From NCBI RefSeq assembly GCF_963259705.1, contig NC_081849.1, positions 60,980,093 through 61,044,092 of the forward strand: a DNA stretch of 64,000 nt. The letters run 5' to 3'. Shown here piece after piece: positions 35,461 to 46,777 of the stretch. The stretch comes from Myotis daubentonii (taxonomy: Eukaryota; Chordata; Mammalia; Chiroptera; Vespertilionidae). The translations under genes and the position numbers were made by a program. Within the stretch, counting starts at the first letter, position 1. Each line of letters begins with the position of its first letter. The notes beneath the pieces are model-generated. The model was given only the letters and a program-made list of their open reading frames with translations, was not told the origin of the DNA and searched no databases.

Positions 35461-37291
35461 CACCCCCTCCCCCCTGGTGCTCAGACTTCCGGTGAAGAAT
35501 GTGGTTTGGAGGAAAGCTGTTGGGAATAGGGCAGAAAGTGAGTCAATTCTGCCTTTTCCTGCTGCGTCCTTAGTGGCTTGTGGGATCTCAATGGGTAGGT
35601 AGTCAGAGTTTAAGATGAAGGGGAAAGGGTGGAATCATGGAAGATTAGGTCTGGAAGGGACCTGAGCGATCATTTAGTGACCCAAAGCTCTCCTTTCTCT
35701 TCTTTGTTCCCCCTTTGCTCCAAATTGTTGAAAATAGAACACTTTTCATAAATGCCACTGCAGTGATACAAACTGGATCTCTTGGTAGAGAAAGTATAAT
35801 CAGTGAGACATGCCGGTGAATTACTGTGATATATCCGAAAGAGCCCCTCTCATTGGCAATCGAGAGCGATGGTTTCTAGTCTTCGCCCAGCAGCTAGCTT
35901 CCTGCTGCTGTGGGTTCGATCCCTGTTCAGGGCACATATAAGAACCAACCAATGAATGCATAACTAAGTGGAACAACAAATCTTCCTCTCTCTCTCTTCC
36001 AAATCAATGAATTAAAGATATAAATAAAATGAAGAGTCTGAATAAGACGGTCTTTAAGGATTTTTTTGTTAGCTCTGAGCTCTATATTCTTCTTTCAAGT
36101 ATCTACAAAGGAGTTAGGGCTGCTGTGTCCGGCACAGCTCCCTGGCTACAGGTCACGTAATACTACACAGATGTAGACGGTTCCACATGGATAGTGGGCA
36201 AGAGGATATCCCTGAAAGGACGGTTCTTAAATGTGTTTGCACGCAAGAAATCCTGGAGCTTGCTCATTTCTTCCCTGTTTTATCAGGAGCTAGACTCACC
36301 TCTGCAGTTCAGATTTTTACATGTAGCACACACCTTTGAATTCTGAATCATATAGCAAATAGTCAAAGTAGAGAGCACAGTGCACCTTATAATGAGCTCC
36401 CATTCCAATGTCTCCTTTGCTCTGGGCTACTGTTTCTGGCTTGGGCACCTGCCTGCTGCCCTGTATACACTATGCAGCCTTTGCATCTCGGAAGGTGTCT
36501 CTGGAATCAACCTTGCTGCCCACCTGACCTTTCACATCTGTGTCCCTAGGTCTGCCCCACTGCATGCCCAACCTCTAGCAGTCCTTGACCACATTCGTGT
36601 CTAGCCCTGTTGTGCCCATTGACCGTCCAGAACTTCACCCACACTCTTGGGAGCTGCTGACGAGATGGAAGAACTTCATATTGTGGAAGCATGAAGGGAG
36701 TTTAGACTTCACCAGGCCTGTGTCTCCCAAGCTAGGTTACTGTTCCACAGACTGCTCATAGGGGGCTCACAAGACATATTCTTTGTTTGGAAATGGGTTA
36801 AACCAAGTTAAATAGACTTTACTATAGTAGGTGCACTGTGAGTCTCCAAGAATGGCCAAGAGTACAGAACACTTGGCTGGCTTTGTGAATTTTGGATCTC
36901 CCAGGACAGTATTCTCTGAAGGACAACTTTGGGAAACCTCTTTATCTACCAGCAAGTTGCTGGAAGGCAAAGTTCAAGGCCACATAGAGTTAGGGACAGA
37001 GCAAGACTGAGAGCTCAGGTCAAATACATCTAGAATGCATTGGGAACTCGTGTATTTCTTGTCTGTATGTGAAGATAGCAATCTTCATAATGATTTTCCC
37101 TTGAAAGAACGACTTTGAACATATATTTTAAATGAACTAAATGTCAAAAAATCCTGCTTGGATCTTTACCATCTAGCTTAAGGCTCTGCAGCCTAGCATT
37201 TGAGTATTCCTTCTCTCACACTTAAATGGAATGCTTTCATTTTTATACTCACAAGTGCTTATAGTCATGCATCAATACTTTATGTTTCTAG
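35461..37291. other. Second half of intron 14
   Basis: It contains one tRNA-derived SINE (35895-36025). I recognised nothing in the remaining roughly 1.7 kb. Confidence 0.4.
35895..36025 (+). mobile_element. Diverged tRNA-derived bat SINE
   Basis: It shows 'gtgggttcgatccctgttca' (B-box-like), 'aagaaccaaccaatgaatgc' and a CT-rich tail, related to the copy at 39348-39555 rather than to the main Ves group. Confidence 0.7.
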
Positions 37292-37624
37292 GAAAATAGG
37301 GAGCTCTTCAAGGCCAATCCTTCTCTGGACACCTGGAAGATTTATGTGGAATTCATTGATGACATTGTGGTGGAAGGCTTTTTTCAAGCTATAATGCATG
37401 ACTTGGACTTCTTTCTGATGAATACGGACAAGCAGGTGAAACCTGCACCATTTTTTCAAGCACAAATGATCTTAATGCCCCCGGAGATTCTGTTTAAACC
37501 TTCTTTAGAAAGAGAGGCTGGGGATGGCTTCTATGACCTGGTGGAAGAAATGCTGTGCAATAGTTTCAGGATGTCTGCCCAGATGAAGCGAGTAGCAGCA
37601 CACCTGGAAATAGCAAATTACCAG
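37292..37624 (+). CDS. DNAH11: DNAH11 exon 15 (codons 897-1007)
   Basis: The acceptor is tttctag|gaaaat and the donor taccag|gtatct, with 111 codons in phase 0/0. It encodes [39 protein letters not shown] and [19 protein letters not shown], nearly identical to human. Confidence 0.97.
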
Positions 37625-37843
37625 GTATCTTCTTTGTAGATGGGTGTTGGTTTTTACACTAATGACTTAAAAATAAGTTGGGGTAATGGGAAGCACAGGA
37701 AAGGAGAAGTTGGAAAAGGCAACGTCATTTTTTATTGTACCAACTACTCTCCCTTTGCAGAATTGCCTTGGCTAATGTTATGTTGCACGTAATTGATTGA
37801 GCAAGATTGGTTTTAATAAGTGCTCAGTTTTCCTCTCATTTAG

Positions 37844-38098
37844 AATGACATGGATAACATGTTAGGCCTGGCGGAGGTCAGGCAGGAGATAATGAACCGA
37901 GTGGCAGGCGTCATCAGCAAAGTCTTGGACTTCAGAAATTCCCTGGACACGTACGCCTACCTCTGGGTGGATGACCGGGCTGAGTTTATGAAGCATTTTC
38001 TCCTGTATGGCCAGACTGTGTCAGCCGAGGAATTGGATGCTCATGCAAATGAAGAGATCCCTGAACAACCACCAACCCTGGAACAATTCAGGGAACAG
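37844..38098 (+). CDS. DNAH11: DNAH11 exon 16 (codons 1008-1092), GC donor
   Basis: The acceptor is atttag|aatgac. The donor is non-canonical, aacag|gcaagg: homology ends at EQFREQ exactly there and resumes with [11 protein letters not shown] in exon 17, and no GT gives the right frame. It encodes [18 protein letters not shown] and [18 protein letters not shown]. It has 85 codons in phase 0/0. Confidence 0.95.
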
Positions 38099-38178
38099 GC
38101 AAGGGAACCTTTCAGCTTTGAATGTGCTTCTTGGCATTTGATTGAGTTGTTAGAGTCATTTTTCTTTTCTAATTACAG

Positions 38179-38348
38179 ATCGACGTGTATGAGGCTCTGT
38201 ATGTTCAGATGAGCAAGTTTGATGACTTCCGAGTGTTTGATAGTTGGCTCAAGGTGGACATGAAACCTTTCAAAGTGAGCTTGCTGAACATCATTAAGAA
38301 ATGGAGCTGGATGTTTCAGGAGCATCTTTTGAGATTTGTCATCGACAG
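38179..38348 (+). CDS. DNAH11: DNAH11 exon 17 (codons 1093-1149, last split)
   Basis: The acceptor is attacag|atcgac and the donor gacag|gtagcc. It encodes [20 protein letters not shown] and [19 protein letters not shown]. The intron before it is only 80 bp (38099-38178), among the smallest in the window and close to the minimum for mammals. Confidence 0.95.
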
Positions 38349-38571
38349 GTAGCCTTTTGTGCTTTGGTATTTGGAATTATATCTTAACACCTGACGGTTT
38401 CCTAAAATTTTAAGAGCATTGAAACTGCCAGTTTTATAACAGAGCAAACAAGTAATGTTTAATTAGGTAAATAATGAAAATAACAGTCTGAAGTCTTACA
38501 CTTTGAAATGTCTTCATGAGCTTAACTGGTGTTTGTGTGAGAATACATATATGTGCATCTGTGTTTAATAG

Positions 38572-38794
38572 TCTGAATGAGCTACAGGAATTTATAAAGG
38601 AGACAGATGGCGGGCTCCAGAGAGAATTAAGTGAAGGCGATCACGATGGCCTCATTGACATCATGGGGCACCTTCTGGCTGTGAGAAGCCGACAGAGAGC
38701 GACTGATGAACTCTTCGAGCCGCTGAAAGAAACCATCATGCTCTTGGAAACCTATGGCCAGAAGATGCCGGAGCAAGTCTACATTCAGCTCGAG
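38572..38794 (+). CDS. DNAH11: DNAH11 exon 18 (to codon 1223)
   Basis: The acceptor taatag|tctgaa completes the split Ser codon, and the donor is ctcgag|gtaagt. It encodes [39 protein letters not shown] and [20 protein letters not shown], strongly conserved across axonemal dyneins. Confidence 0.96.
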
Positions 38795-38849
38795 GTAAGT
38801 GTGGTGGTAAAATAATCATCATCAGTCGAGCATCTCCTCTGGCCAAGTT

Positions 38850-39010
38850 CTTTACCTGTACTTTTCCTCATGACATCCTCATAATAACCTGTATTACAGA
38901 GATTCATGTTTTCATTTTACAGGTCAGGAATCTGAAGCTGAAAGGGACTTGATAACTTTTCCTAGGTCACACAGGTAGTAGAGCTGGCCACTACTCCCTC
39001 TTCACTGCTA
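38850..39010 (-). mobile_element. MIR SINE remnant (intron 18)
   Basis: It contains 'cattttacaggtcaggaatc' and 'cctaggtcacacaggtagta', antisense MIR landmarks. Confidence 0.75.
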
Positions 39011-39347
39011 TGCTCTGCTGCCTTCATGTTAGAAGGGACTTAGGTAATAGAGAGCCTCTAAGTTCCTCTTTTGAGGACCATGTTAGCCATCAGTTTCACA
39101 CATGACACATATTCCAGCTCTCTTTCATTTAAAACTCTCAGTTGAGAAGTGCCCCAGACTTTGGAAAAGTGTCATGGACTCATTAATAAAATAAAGAAAG
39201 CCCAGCTTGGATGGAGACGTCACTGTGTTTCCAAAACAGGATTTCGCTGTCATCCTCCCGTTTCCATGCTCCGCAGAGACCTGGTGCCAAATGATGAACA
39301 CAGTCTTTTTAGTTGTAACCGAACCTGTGAATAAAGATCTCACAGTG

Positions 39348-39555
39348 GAGGCCAGTAGTTCAGTTGGTTAGTATATCATCCCAATAGGCCAAGGTTGCGG
39401 GTTCCATCCCCGATCAGGGCACATACAAGAACTAACCAATGAATGCATAAATGAGTGGAACAACAAATTGATGTCTCCCCCTCCCCCTCCCCTCCCCCAC
39501 CCCTCCCCCTCCCCTCCCCCTCCCCCTCTCACTCTCCCTCTCTTTCTCAAAGAAA
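39348..39555 (+). mobile_element. tRNA-derived SINE with (CCCCTCC)n tail
   Basis: It shows 'cagttggttagtatatcatc', 'gttgcgggttccatccccg' and 'aatgaatgcataaatgagtg', followed by a C/T-rich minisatellite tail (39476-39540). Confidence 0.8.
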
Positions 39556-40291
39556 GTGGGCTACACTTTTAGATATGTGTGCACTTCTGTGTCAGTAATT
39601 CAGGCTGGTCAGGAGGAAATACAAGATTGGTAGGCAGAACAAGTTGCACTCAGAGTTTAGCAGTGCCCCAATTTTATTTTAATTAAAGCAACTTGCAGAT
39701 TATAAAGCAATTGAAGTCAAAGAGCATGTCTTGTCTTTGTTACACTCCTGCACCACACAGATACAATTGATACCTAGCACAGTGTACCCTCCATAATTGG
39801 TGGTCACTGGTTCATTCATCAAACATTTACCCAGGGTTACAAAATCGTCTTTGGAACCTCGGATTTGTGCCCTCAGCTGCACAAATAAAGTCCCATTACT
39901 ATGGGTGATTCTGTCTGACAAAACAAGTTCCGTGTCCCAGGAGATGACCCAGAGAAATAATGCTTTGTTAGTCTGGACTCAAGGAATGCTTCTCAACCAC
40001 AATTAGGCACGTTGGCTCTTCACAGAAAAGAACTTTCCTGCTATCCTCTGCTCTGAAGCCAGGGAGGGCACAGTTGAGTTGCTACCTGAACTATTTATTG
40101 CTTCTTTTGTCCTACACCCAGTAGGAATTAACCTTCCTTTTACTTTAAAAACCCTAGTAATTGAAAATTAACCTAACCTAAATGCCCAAACTCTCCATCA
40201 AGACGGTACACACAGAGTCTCAGGAGCTGGAGGAAAGTGGAGGGTGAGGTTGAGTCACATTTTTATTGCTGCCCTGCCAGATCCAAAGCAT
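39556..40291. other. Intron 18 sequence
   Basis: I recognised no gene or repeat in this stretch. Confidence 0.4.
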
Positions 40292-40470
40292 TTAAAAAAT
40301 ATATTTTTCTTGATTTCAGAGAGGAAGGGAGAGGGAGAGAGAGATTCATGGATTGGCTTCCTCCTGCATGCCCCTTACTGGGGATGGAGCCCATCACCAG
40401 TGCATGTGCCCTGACTGGGAGTCAAACAGTGACCTCCTGGTTCATATGCTCAACCCTTGAGTCATGCCAG
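40292..40470 (-). mobile_element. Ves SINE (intron 18)
   Basis: It shows 'ttcttgatttcagagaggaa', 'catggattggcttcctcctg' and 'acccttgagtcatgccagc'. Confidence 0.85.
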
Positions 40471-40880
40471 CATGTGTCTTTACCTGTTAAATTGTTAAAC
40501 ATGGCTCCATTTCTAGTTGTTAGAGATCAGCAAAGTCATTTCCAGAGCACTTTAATTTTATTCCCTCAACAGCAAAACAGTTTTAAAATTTGCATTTACT
40601 TTAACAAGATTTTCATTTATTCTGAGATAAATCTTACACCAAGGGACAACGCAGACTTGTGCCGGGAAGATACGGAACCTGGGTGCCCATGAGTCAAGTC
40701 TGAACAGGAGTCTGGCTCTGAGCCTTTCAGTTACTTTCATCTTTTTTAAGATACACTCCTCTTATTCCAGAATGAAATGGTGTTATGGGTTAGTGTCGGG
40801 ATTAGAATTATTTAACCCTGTGAGGTTGATTTGTTTTAGGCATTGAGGTCATCTCCCGTTTGCCACCTGTGTTTTTGTAG

Positions 40881-40997
40881 GAATTACCAGAAAGATGGGA
40901 AACCACCAAAAAGATTGCAGCAACGGTCCGACACGAAGTTTCACCTCTCCAGAATGCGGAAGTCACGCTTATAAGGAAAAAATGTATTTTGTTTGAT
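40881..40997 (+). CDS. DNAH11: DNAH11 exon 19 (codons 1224-1262)
   Basis: The acceptor is tttgtag|gaatta and the donor ttgat|gtaagt, with 39 codons. It encodes [20 protein letters not shown] and ends KKCILFD. The next intron is short (98 bp). Confidence 0.95.
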
Positions 40998-41095
40998 GTA
41001 AGTGAGCTGCCAAGTTTTTTTTTTTAAAGAGAGGTTTTTGCAAGGATTATTGAGGCTGTTTGACATTCACTTTCTTCTTTTCCTGCCCTGATCAG

Positions 41096-41182
41096 GGGAA
41101 GCAGGCCGAGTTCAGAGAGAGATTCAAACTCTACGCTCCTTTCGGTTTTCATGCAGAAAATCCATACGCTGTGCTTGACAAG
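41096..41182 (+). CDS. DNAH11: DNAH11 exon 20 (codons 1263-1291)
   Basis: The acceptor is atcag|gggaag and the donor gacaag|gtaatg, with 29 codons. It encodes [20 protein letters not shown] and ends NPYAVLDK. It sits near the boundary between the distal stem and DHC_N2. Confidence 0.95.
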
Positions 41183-41493
41183 GTAATGCTGGTCTCCCTT
41201 ACCTTACGTGTGTTACAGTAGTTGCTTTAGAAAATAAATGTAGACACCGAGCTACTGCTCTATTTTGCCTTAGTTTTGCAGTTAGTTATAGGAGTTGAGA
41301 ATTAACTATTTAAAAGTTTGCCCCAAGTAAATTATATTGCTTTAACTCATGTCTCTCAAAGCCACTATCATCAAAGTAATCATACTAGTGAAAGTAAGCA
41401 CTTATGTATACATGTCAGGAACTTTGCTAAGCATATTACATTGTTTTTGTCAGTTCTTGCCATTTCCCTCTGATGGGGCTTCCATTATGATTA

Positions 41494-41893
41494 GCGGATA
41501 TTTGGTCCAGTTCAAAACATCCAGAAGACATTTGGTCCAGACAAAAAGGTCCTTAAAATCTGGCCCTGGCCTGGATGTACACAGTTAATACAAATCCTGC
41601 TCTTCTGCAAGATTCGAACCCTGACCCTTCTACCTGACCCCATGTGCCTGGGGCAGCTTGGCTACCAAGGCAAGGAGCGTTATCCAGGGCTGTGTAGCCA
41701 CAGCACAATTATTGGACCTACAAATCATGACAGTACTTTTTAATGTATTCATCCTGCAAACCAAAAGTATAAATAAACATTATTGGCCCTGTGGATCCAG
41801 GGCCACTTCCTAAGGAACATTTTCTAAGGTGGATGGTTTTGACAGAACCAAATATCAAGGACCCTTTGGCGCAAACCAAATGTCCTGCAAGGT
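41494..41893. mobile_element. Unclassified inverted-repeat DNA element (intron 20)
   Basis: The left end carries gcggatatttggtccag and a second 'agacatttggtccagac'. The right end carries the complementary 'aaccaaatatcaaggaccc' and 'caaaccaaatgtcctgc'. Ends are imperfect and no target duplication is clear. I cannot assign the family. Confidence 0.5.
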
Positions 41894-42212
41894 CTATTAT
41901 TCTCTTATTTTCAGATAAAAAAAAAAAGTATAATTAACTTGTTGGAGATTACATAGTTAAGTAAGTGATACAACTCGTATTAAAATTCTAGCTAATTTTT
42001 TTTAAAAAAATCAAATTTTAGTTATTACACTATTTCCCATGTGAATTTTGCCAGTAAATAACTCCCTAATTTATAATGAACTGCTTTATTATGGTTGACT
42101 AAAGAATGAATAAAATGGGTCAATAATCCAAAATGGTGAGTTATTCATCTGAGGCTTGAAAACATGTTTTAAACTTTTATTAGAAAAATATTATCTTTTG
42201 ATTCTCTACAGA

Positions 42213-42860
42213 TTTTTTTTAAGTTTTTTATTGTTTTAAGTATTACATGAGTCTCCGTTTCCCCCCATTGACCTCTCCCTAGCCACCCCCGCCCCCCAGC
42301 ACATGCCCTCACCCCCCTACTGTCTGTGTCCATTGCTTATGCTCATGTGCATGCATACAAGTTCTTTGGTTGATCCCTTACCCCCCAACCCCCTGCCTTC
42401 CATAGGTGACAGTCTGTTTGATGTTTCTGTGACTCTGATTCTATTTTTGTTCATCAGTTTATGTTGTTCATTATATTCCATAAATGAGTGAGATCATGTG
42501 ATATTTATCTTTCTCTGACTGGCTTATTTTGCTTAGCATAATGCTCTCCAGGTCCATCCATGCTGTTGCAAATGGTAATAATGCCTTCTTTTTTATAGCG
42601 GCATAGTATTCTGTTGTGTAGATGTACCACAGTTTTCTTATCCACTTATCTGCTGATGGACACTTAGGCTGTTTCCAGATCTTAGCTATGGTGAATTGTG
42701 TCGCTATGAACGTAGGGGTGCATGTATCCTTTCTGATTGGCATTTCTGTTTTCTTGGGAGATATTCCTAGAAATGGGATTACTGGGTCAAATGGAAGTTC
42801 CATTTTTAATTTTTTGAGGAAGACACCATCTCTACAAATGCTTAATCACATAGCTAAAAT
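42213..42860 (-). mobile_element. LINE-1, 5'-truncated
   Basis: On the minus strand this holds the last 110 codons of ORF2 without interruption (WYIYTTEYYAAIKKKALLPF, then WMDLESIMLSKISQSEKDKY and HMISLIYGI), followed by a bat-type 3' UTR and an A tail (T run at 42213-42222). It is younger than the other LINE-1 pieces here, judged by the open frame. Confidence 0.85.
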
Positions 42861-42906
42861 GAGAAGGTGACTTTGTGACATTTAGGGTTAGGATCTGGGC
42901 AGCTTT

Positions 42907-43100
42907 CTTTTTTTAAAATTTTTTAATTGATTGATTTTAAAGAGAGAGACAGAGACACAGAGAGAGACAACAGTTTGTTTTCCCACTTGTTTATGCATTC
43001 ATTGGTTGATTCTTGTATGTGCCCTGACAGGGGAATTGAACCCACAACCTTTGTGTGTTCGATTGATGACACTCTCACCAACTGAGCTGCCGGCCAGGGC
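42907..43100 (-). mobile_element. Ves-like SINE (intron 20)
   Basis: It shows 'ttgattgattttaaagagag', 'ccctgacaggggaattgaac' and 'gagctgccggccagggc', with a near-perfect duplication of ggatctgggcagctttc. Confidence 0.85.
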
Positions 43101-44877
43101 AGGAGCTGGGCACCTTTCCGAGTCCTTCCTCTCGGCTGCCATTCTGATTCCACTCCATTTACTCCTGAGACTGGTGGGAAACTTGCAGCTCACAGCTGTT
43201 ACTGCTCTCTCCAAACTTTGGGTTGAATTTCATTTTAACTGCTTTAAACACAGTCAGAAAACACCATTCTGTAGCATAAGGTCTTCTCTTTCACTTGGCT
43301 GAAGAAAAGTGGTTAATGTAGTTGCTGAATATGTTCATAGAGTTGTGGGTTTTGAAACAGTTCTATCTAAATTTCAGGTGGTTTGCGCAGATTGTGGATG
43401 GGGAGACATTTTTATTTGACTAACCAATGTGCTGTGTGTAAACACTACAGTTATTTATTGCAGCCTACCATTTGCAGGCTATACTGTAACAGCATGTAGT
43501 TACATACCTAAATGTCAGAGATATTTAACCTTGTACCTACAGAATGTGTCGAGGGCTATTTTGAATAAGTAGGGCTGGGTTATGTTTACCTTGAAGTCAT
43601 TTCTTGGGTGTTTGTTCAGTGTTCACAGCTAACGATTATCTAACTGGATTCAGCCAAAGGTGTGTGTGTGCTTTGTTCTGGGCTGGTTGGTAGACCCTAG
43701 TATTGAAGGCACCTCACCCTGCCAGAAGTCCTTAGGTATTCATTCAGTATTCATTCATCAGTCAAGCTCTTGGAAGACATTCTTAACCCATTGAAGGACA
43801 ACAAGAACTCTACGCAATACATTTCACACAGGAGAAGCAAAAATTGCCAGTTGCATTAATGCTAATGGTGAAATACAGAAAAAGCCCCATACGTCCATCA
43901 GAAGTAGAATAAATTAAATCAGGGAAATATTAAATACAAATTTGGTGGTTATGCTTGTAGTGGGAACAAGAGGGATAAAATTGATAAGGCCATTACATGT
44001 TATTAGGAACATAGTATTTCCTAAGCTGAAGGGTATATATGCTCACATGCACACCCTTTTACGTGTATGGCATTTTTCATTATAAAACTAAGAGACTTGC
44101 GGTGCTTGTTTCTAAAGGTATAACTTTACACATGAAGTATATAACGTGTGTAATGAAAGAATATTAGGGTACTGATACTCTTATTTACATAGGAGGAACG
44201 TAAGAGACAGAGTTGAAAGTTGACGAACCACAAAAGGATTAAGCATGGGCATTTAAAATTTAAAAAGTACGTCCAAAGAACGGAAGCAATGTAATTGTTG
44301 CATATTGAGAGGAGGGTGGGCGAAACTATGAAGTGGGATTTAACAAAGTTAAACCCTGCTTTGCAAAGCCTGTACCTGAGTGTACTGTGAAAATTGGAGC
44401 AATTGGGAAGGAGCAGCTTGTGACAGAACTGGGAGTTCGTGCACCCAGAAGACCCGGGGAGTGAACCTGGCTTTCCAGCTTTTCCCGCATTGCAAGCTCT
44501 TCCGCACTCCTTGTACTTTTACTGTACACATTTGCCCCTCCACTAATGAAAATGAAAATTAAGAGTTGGCTTATTAAGACAGAAAAAAGTGAATCAGCTT
44601 ACATTTGGTATAAAACACAAACTATTCTACACAGACGGGAGGGTAGGTGCCCTTGGTGAACATAGCCATACAGTGAAATTTCTCCTACTGTGTTGTGGTT
44701 TTATTTCACAAATTCTCTTCGGTACATTTGGTACTATTGCTAATCTCTAGGACATTTTTTTCTACCCGAAAGTTGTTTTTTAAAAAAGTGATTTATTCTT
44801 AAGTGGAAGCCACTAGAGCCTCATCTTTTGCTGCTCAGCAGAGTCCCCAGCTGTACAATGACAAAAAATCAAGAGGA
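43101..44877. other. Intron 20 sequence
   Basis: I recognised no gene, RNA or clear repeat here. Confidence 0.4.
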
Positions 44878-45051
44878 GCCCTGGCCGGTTTGGCTCAGTG
44901 GATACAGCGTCGACCTGCGGACTGAGGGGTCCCAGGTTCGATTCCAGTCAAGGGCATGTATCTTGGTTGCGGGTATATCCCCAGTAGGAGCTGTGCAGCT
45001 CTCTATCCCTCTCCCTTCCTCTCTGTAAAAAATCAATAAAATATATTTTTA
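44878..45051 (+). mobile_element. Ves SINE with internal deletion
   Basis: The head 'ggtttggctcagtggataca' joins directly from 'ggagctgtgcag' to 'ctctctatccct', missing the cag-gaggcagctgatcg segment of full copies. A 15-bp duplication aaaaaatcaagagga (44863-44877 and 45052-45066) bounds it. Confidence 0.93.
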
Positions 45052-45357
45052 AAAAAATCAAGAGGAAAAATGGTATCTATAGATACCTGATGCCAGAGCA
45101 GATTTTGCTGAAATCTGTAGGGAGACTGTTGATAAGGCTATTGTGTTTATTAATAGTCTGCTCTCACCTTTGGAGTCGCTGTGACTTCGCTCTTCTAAAG
45201 CCTCGTACTTTACCACTGATTGTACTGCAGATCTTTTTAAAAATTGAGGTTGTTAATATTGTCGTCACCAGAGCCATAGAACTGTGCAGGGTTCTCTTCT
45301 CTACAGCATTTCGTTGGATGTTAAGGGTGTTCGTGTGCGTGTGTGTTTTCTCCGTAG

Positions 45358-45516
45358 GCAAACCAAGAGCTTGAGGCATTAGAAGAAGAAATGTTACAGA
45401 TGCAAGAATCGACGCGTCTTTTTGAAGTGGTTCTCCCAGAGTACAAGCCCATGAAGCAGTGTCGCAAGGAAATAAAACTGCTCAAGGGACTCTGGGATGT
45501 CATTGCGTACATTAAA
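45358..45516 (+). CDS. DNAH11: DNAH11 exon 21 (codons 1292-1344)
   Basis: The acceptor is tccgtag|gcaaac and the donor attaaa|gtaagg, with 53 codons. It encodes [19 protein letters not shown] and [19 protein letters not shown]. The Trp-containing LLKGLWD segment marks the start of DHC_N2. The Glu-rich first half is probably coiled coil. Confidence 0.96.
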
Positions 45517-46079
45517 GTAAGGCGCTGCCTGTTGAAAGCATGCCTCTTCTTTCTTTTCGTAGTTCTTTTGTATAAATATGCAACCTTTTGAGTCTATATC
45601 ATTGTACTTGGGTTTTATGTCTTGTAATATGTAGAGATTATATTACCCCCAGAATTAGAGTTCATACATCTGTGTTAGGAGAAGATCCTTCTCTGAATAT
45701 CAGTTGTTTGTTTTTAGTTCTGAAGGAATGTGTGTAAGGAGTTGATGGCATCAAGTCCTTTGGGGGGGGGGATTATGTAGGATAAAAATTAATATATCAA
45801 TACATATTACACGTATATGGTAACCTGTTCATACGAACTCATGTGTATGCCCATGCTTATGCTTATGTGTATGTGCACATATAAATCAACCCAACTAAAA
45901 ACAAAGTTAATTTGTATATGGTTAATTAAGTTACAAACTTAAATGTAAAAATAAATTCTAGGGAACTAGGCATATTGTAACATGCATTATACATAATTCT
46001 CCTTGAAGTTAGTTGGAAACCATAAAGAAATATATCTGCAAAACATAGGATATAGTCAAGAATTTAATGAAAGTTTTAT

Positions 46080-46301
46080 CTATTTTATTTTGAAATATAT
46101 TTTCATTCATTTCAGAGAGGAAGGGAGAGGGAGAGAGAGATAGAAACATCAATGATGAGAGAGAATCATTGATCGGTTGCCTCCTGAACACCCCACACTG
46201 GGATGGAGCCGGAAACCCAGGTATATGCCCTGACCGGGAATTGAACCGTGACCTCCTGGTTCATAGGTCAAAGCTCAACCACTGAGCCAGGCTGGCTGGG
46301 C
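46080..46301 (-). mobile_element. Ves SINE (intron 21)
   Basis: Bounded by a 16-bp duplication ttaatgaaagttttat (46064-46079; right copy 46302-46317 with one change). Confidence 0.93.
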
Positions 46302-46693
46302 TTAATGGAAGTTTTATTTATAATGGACTGTGATTCTTATGAAAGCTGATTTTATGTTATATGTAGAATAATAGAAACCTGGTATGTTTAATGGTCATAT
46401 ACTTACCCAGTTCATTCAGACGACTCAGGATGAAATGATCATGATGGTGTGTGCATGGAATTTGTCATTGCTCCTAGAAATTAATATATCATAATGTTTT
46501 AGCTTTAAGTTTGACATGTTATGACAACTGTTTTATTTTGGTGGTAGGAAGTTGTGACAAGTGCGGTTAACACTTAAATAATTGACTTCCACGGGATGGT
46601 GGAGGCACTGTGTAAGTCAGTTTATATATTTTGCTGTGGAGACTTGCTTTCACCAAATGTTGTTGACACTTTTATCTGCTCATGCGTTTTCAG

Positions 46694-46777
46694 AGAAGCA
46701 TTGATAATTGGACCAAAACCCAGTGGAGGCAGATTAATGTGGAACAGATGGATGTAGAACTCAGAAGGTTTGCCAAG
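46694..46777 (+). CDS. DNAH11: DNAH11 exon 22 (codons 1345-1372), GC donor
   Basis: This is the smallest exon found (28 codons). The acceptor is ttttcag|agaagc. The donor is gccaag|gcaagt, an exact match to the consensus for GC-AG introns. The alternative agaag|gtttgc would break the frame and delete the conserved FAK. It encodes [20 protein letters not shown] and ends RRFAK. Confidence 0.95.

Noticed and set aside
37850..38212. A continuous 120-codon frame crossing intron 16, suggesting no intron there
   Set aside because: The sequence after the GC donor loses dynein homology, and homology resumes in a different frame at 38179 after a good acceptor.
42471..42803. A 110-codon minus-strand open frame as a separate gene
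   Set aside because: It is the C-terminal end of LINE-1 ORF2 in a 5'-truncated copy.
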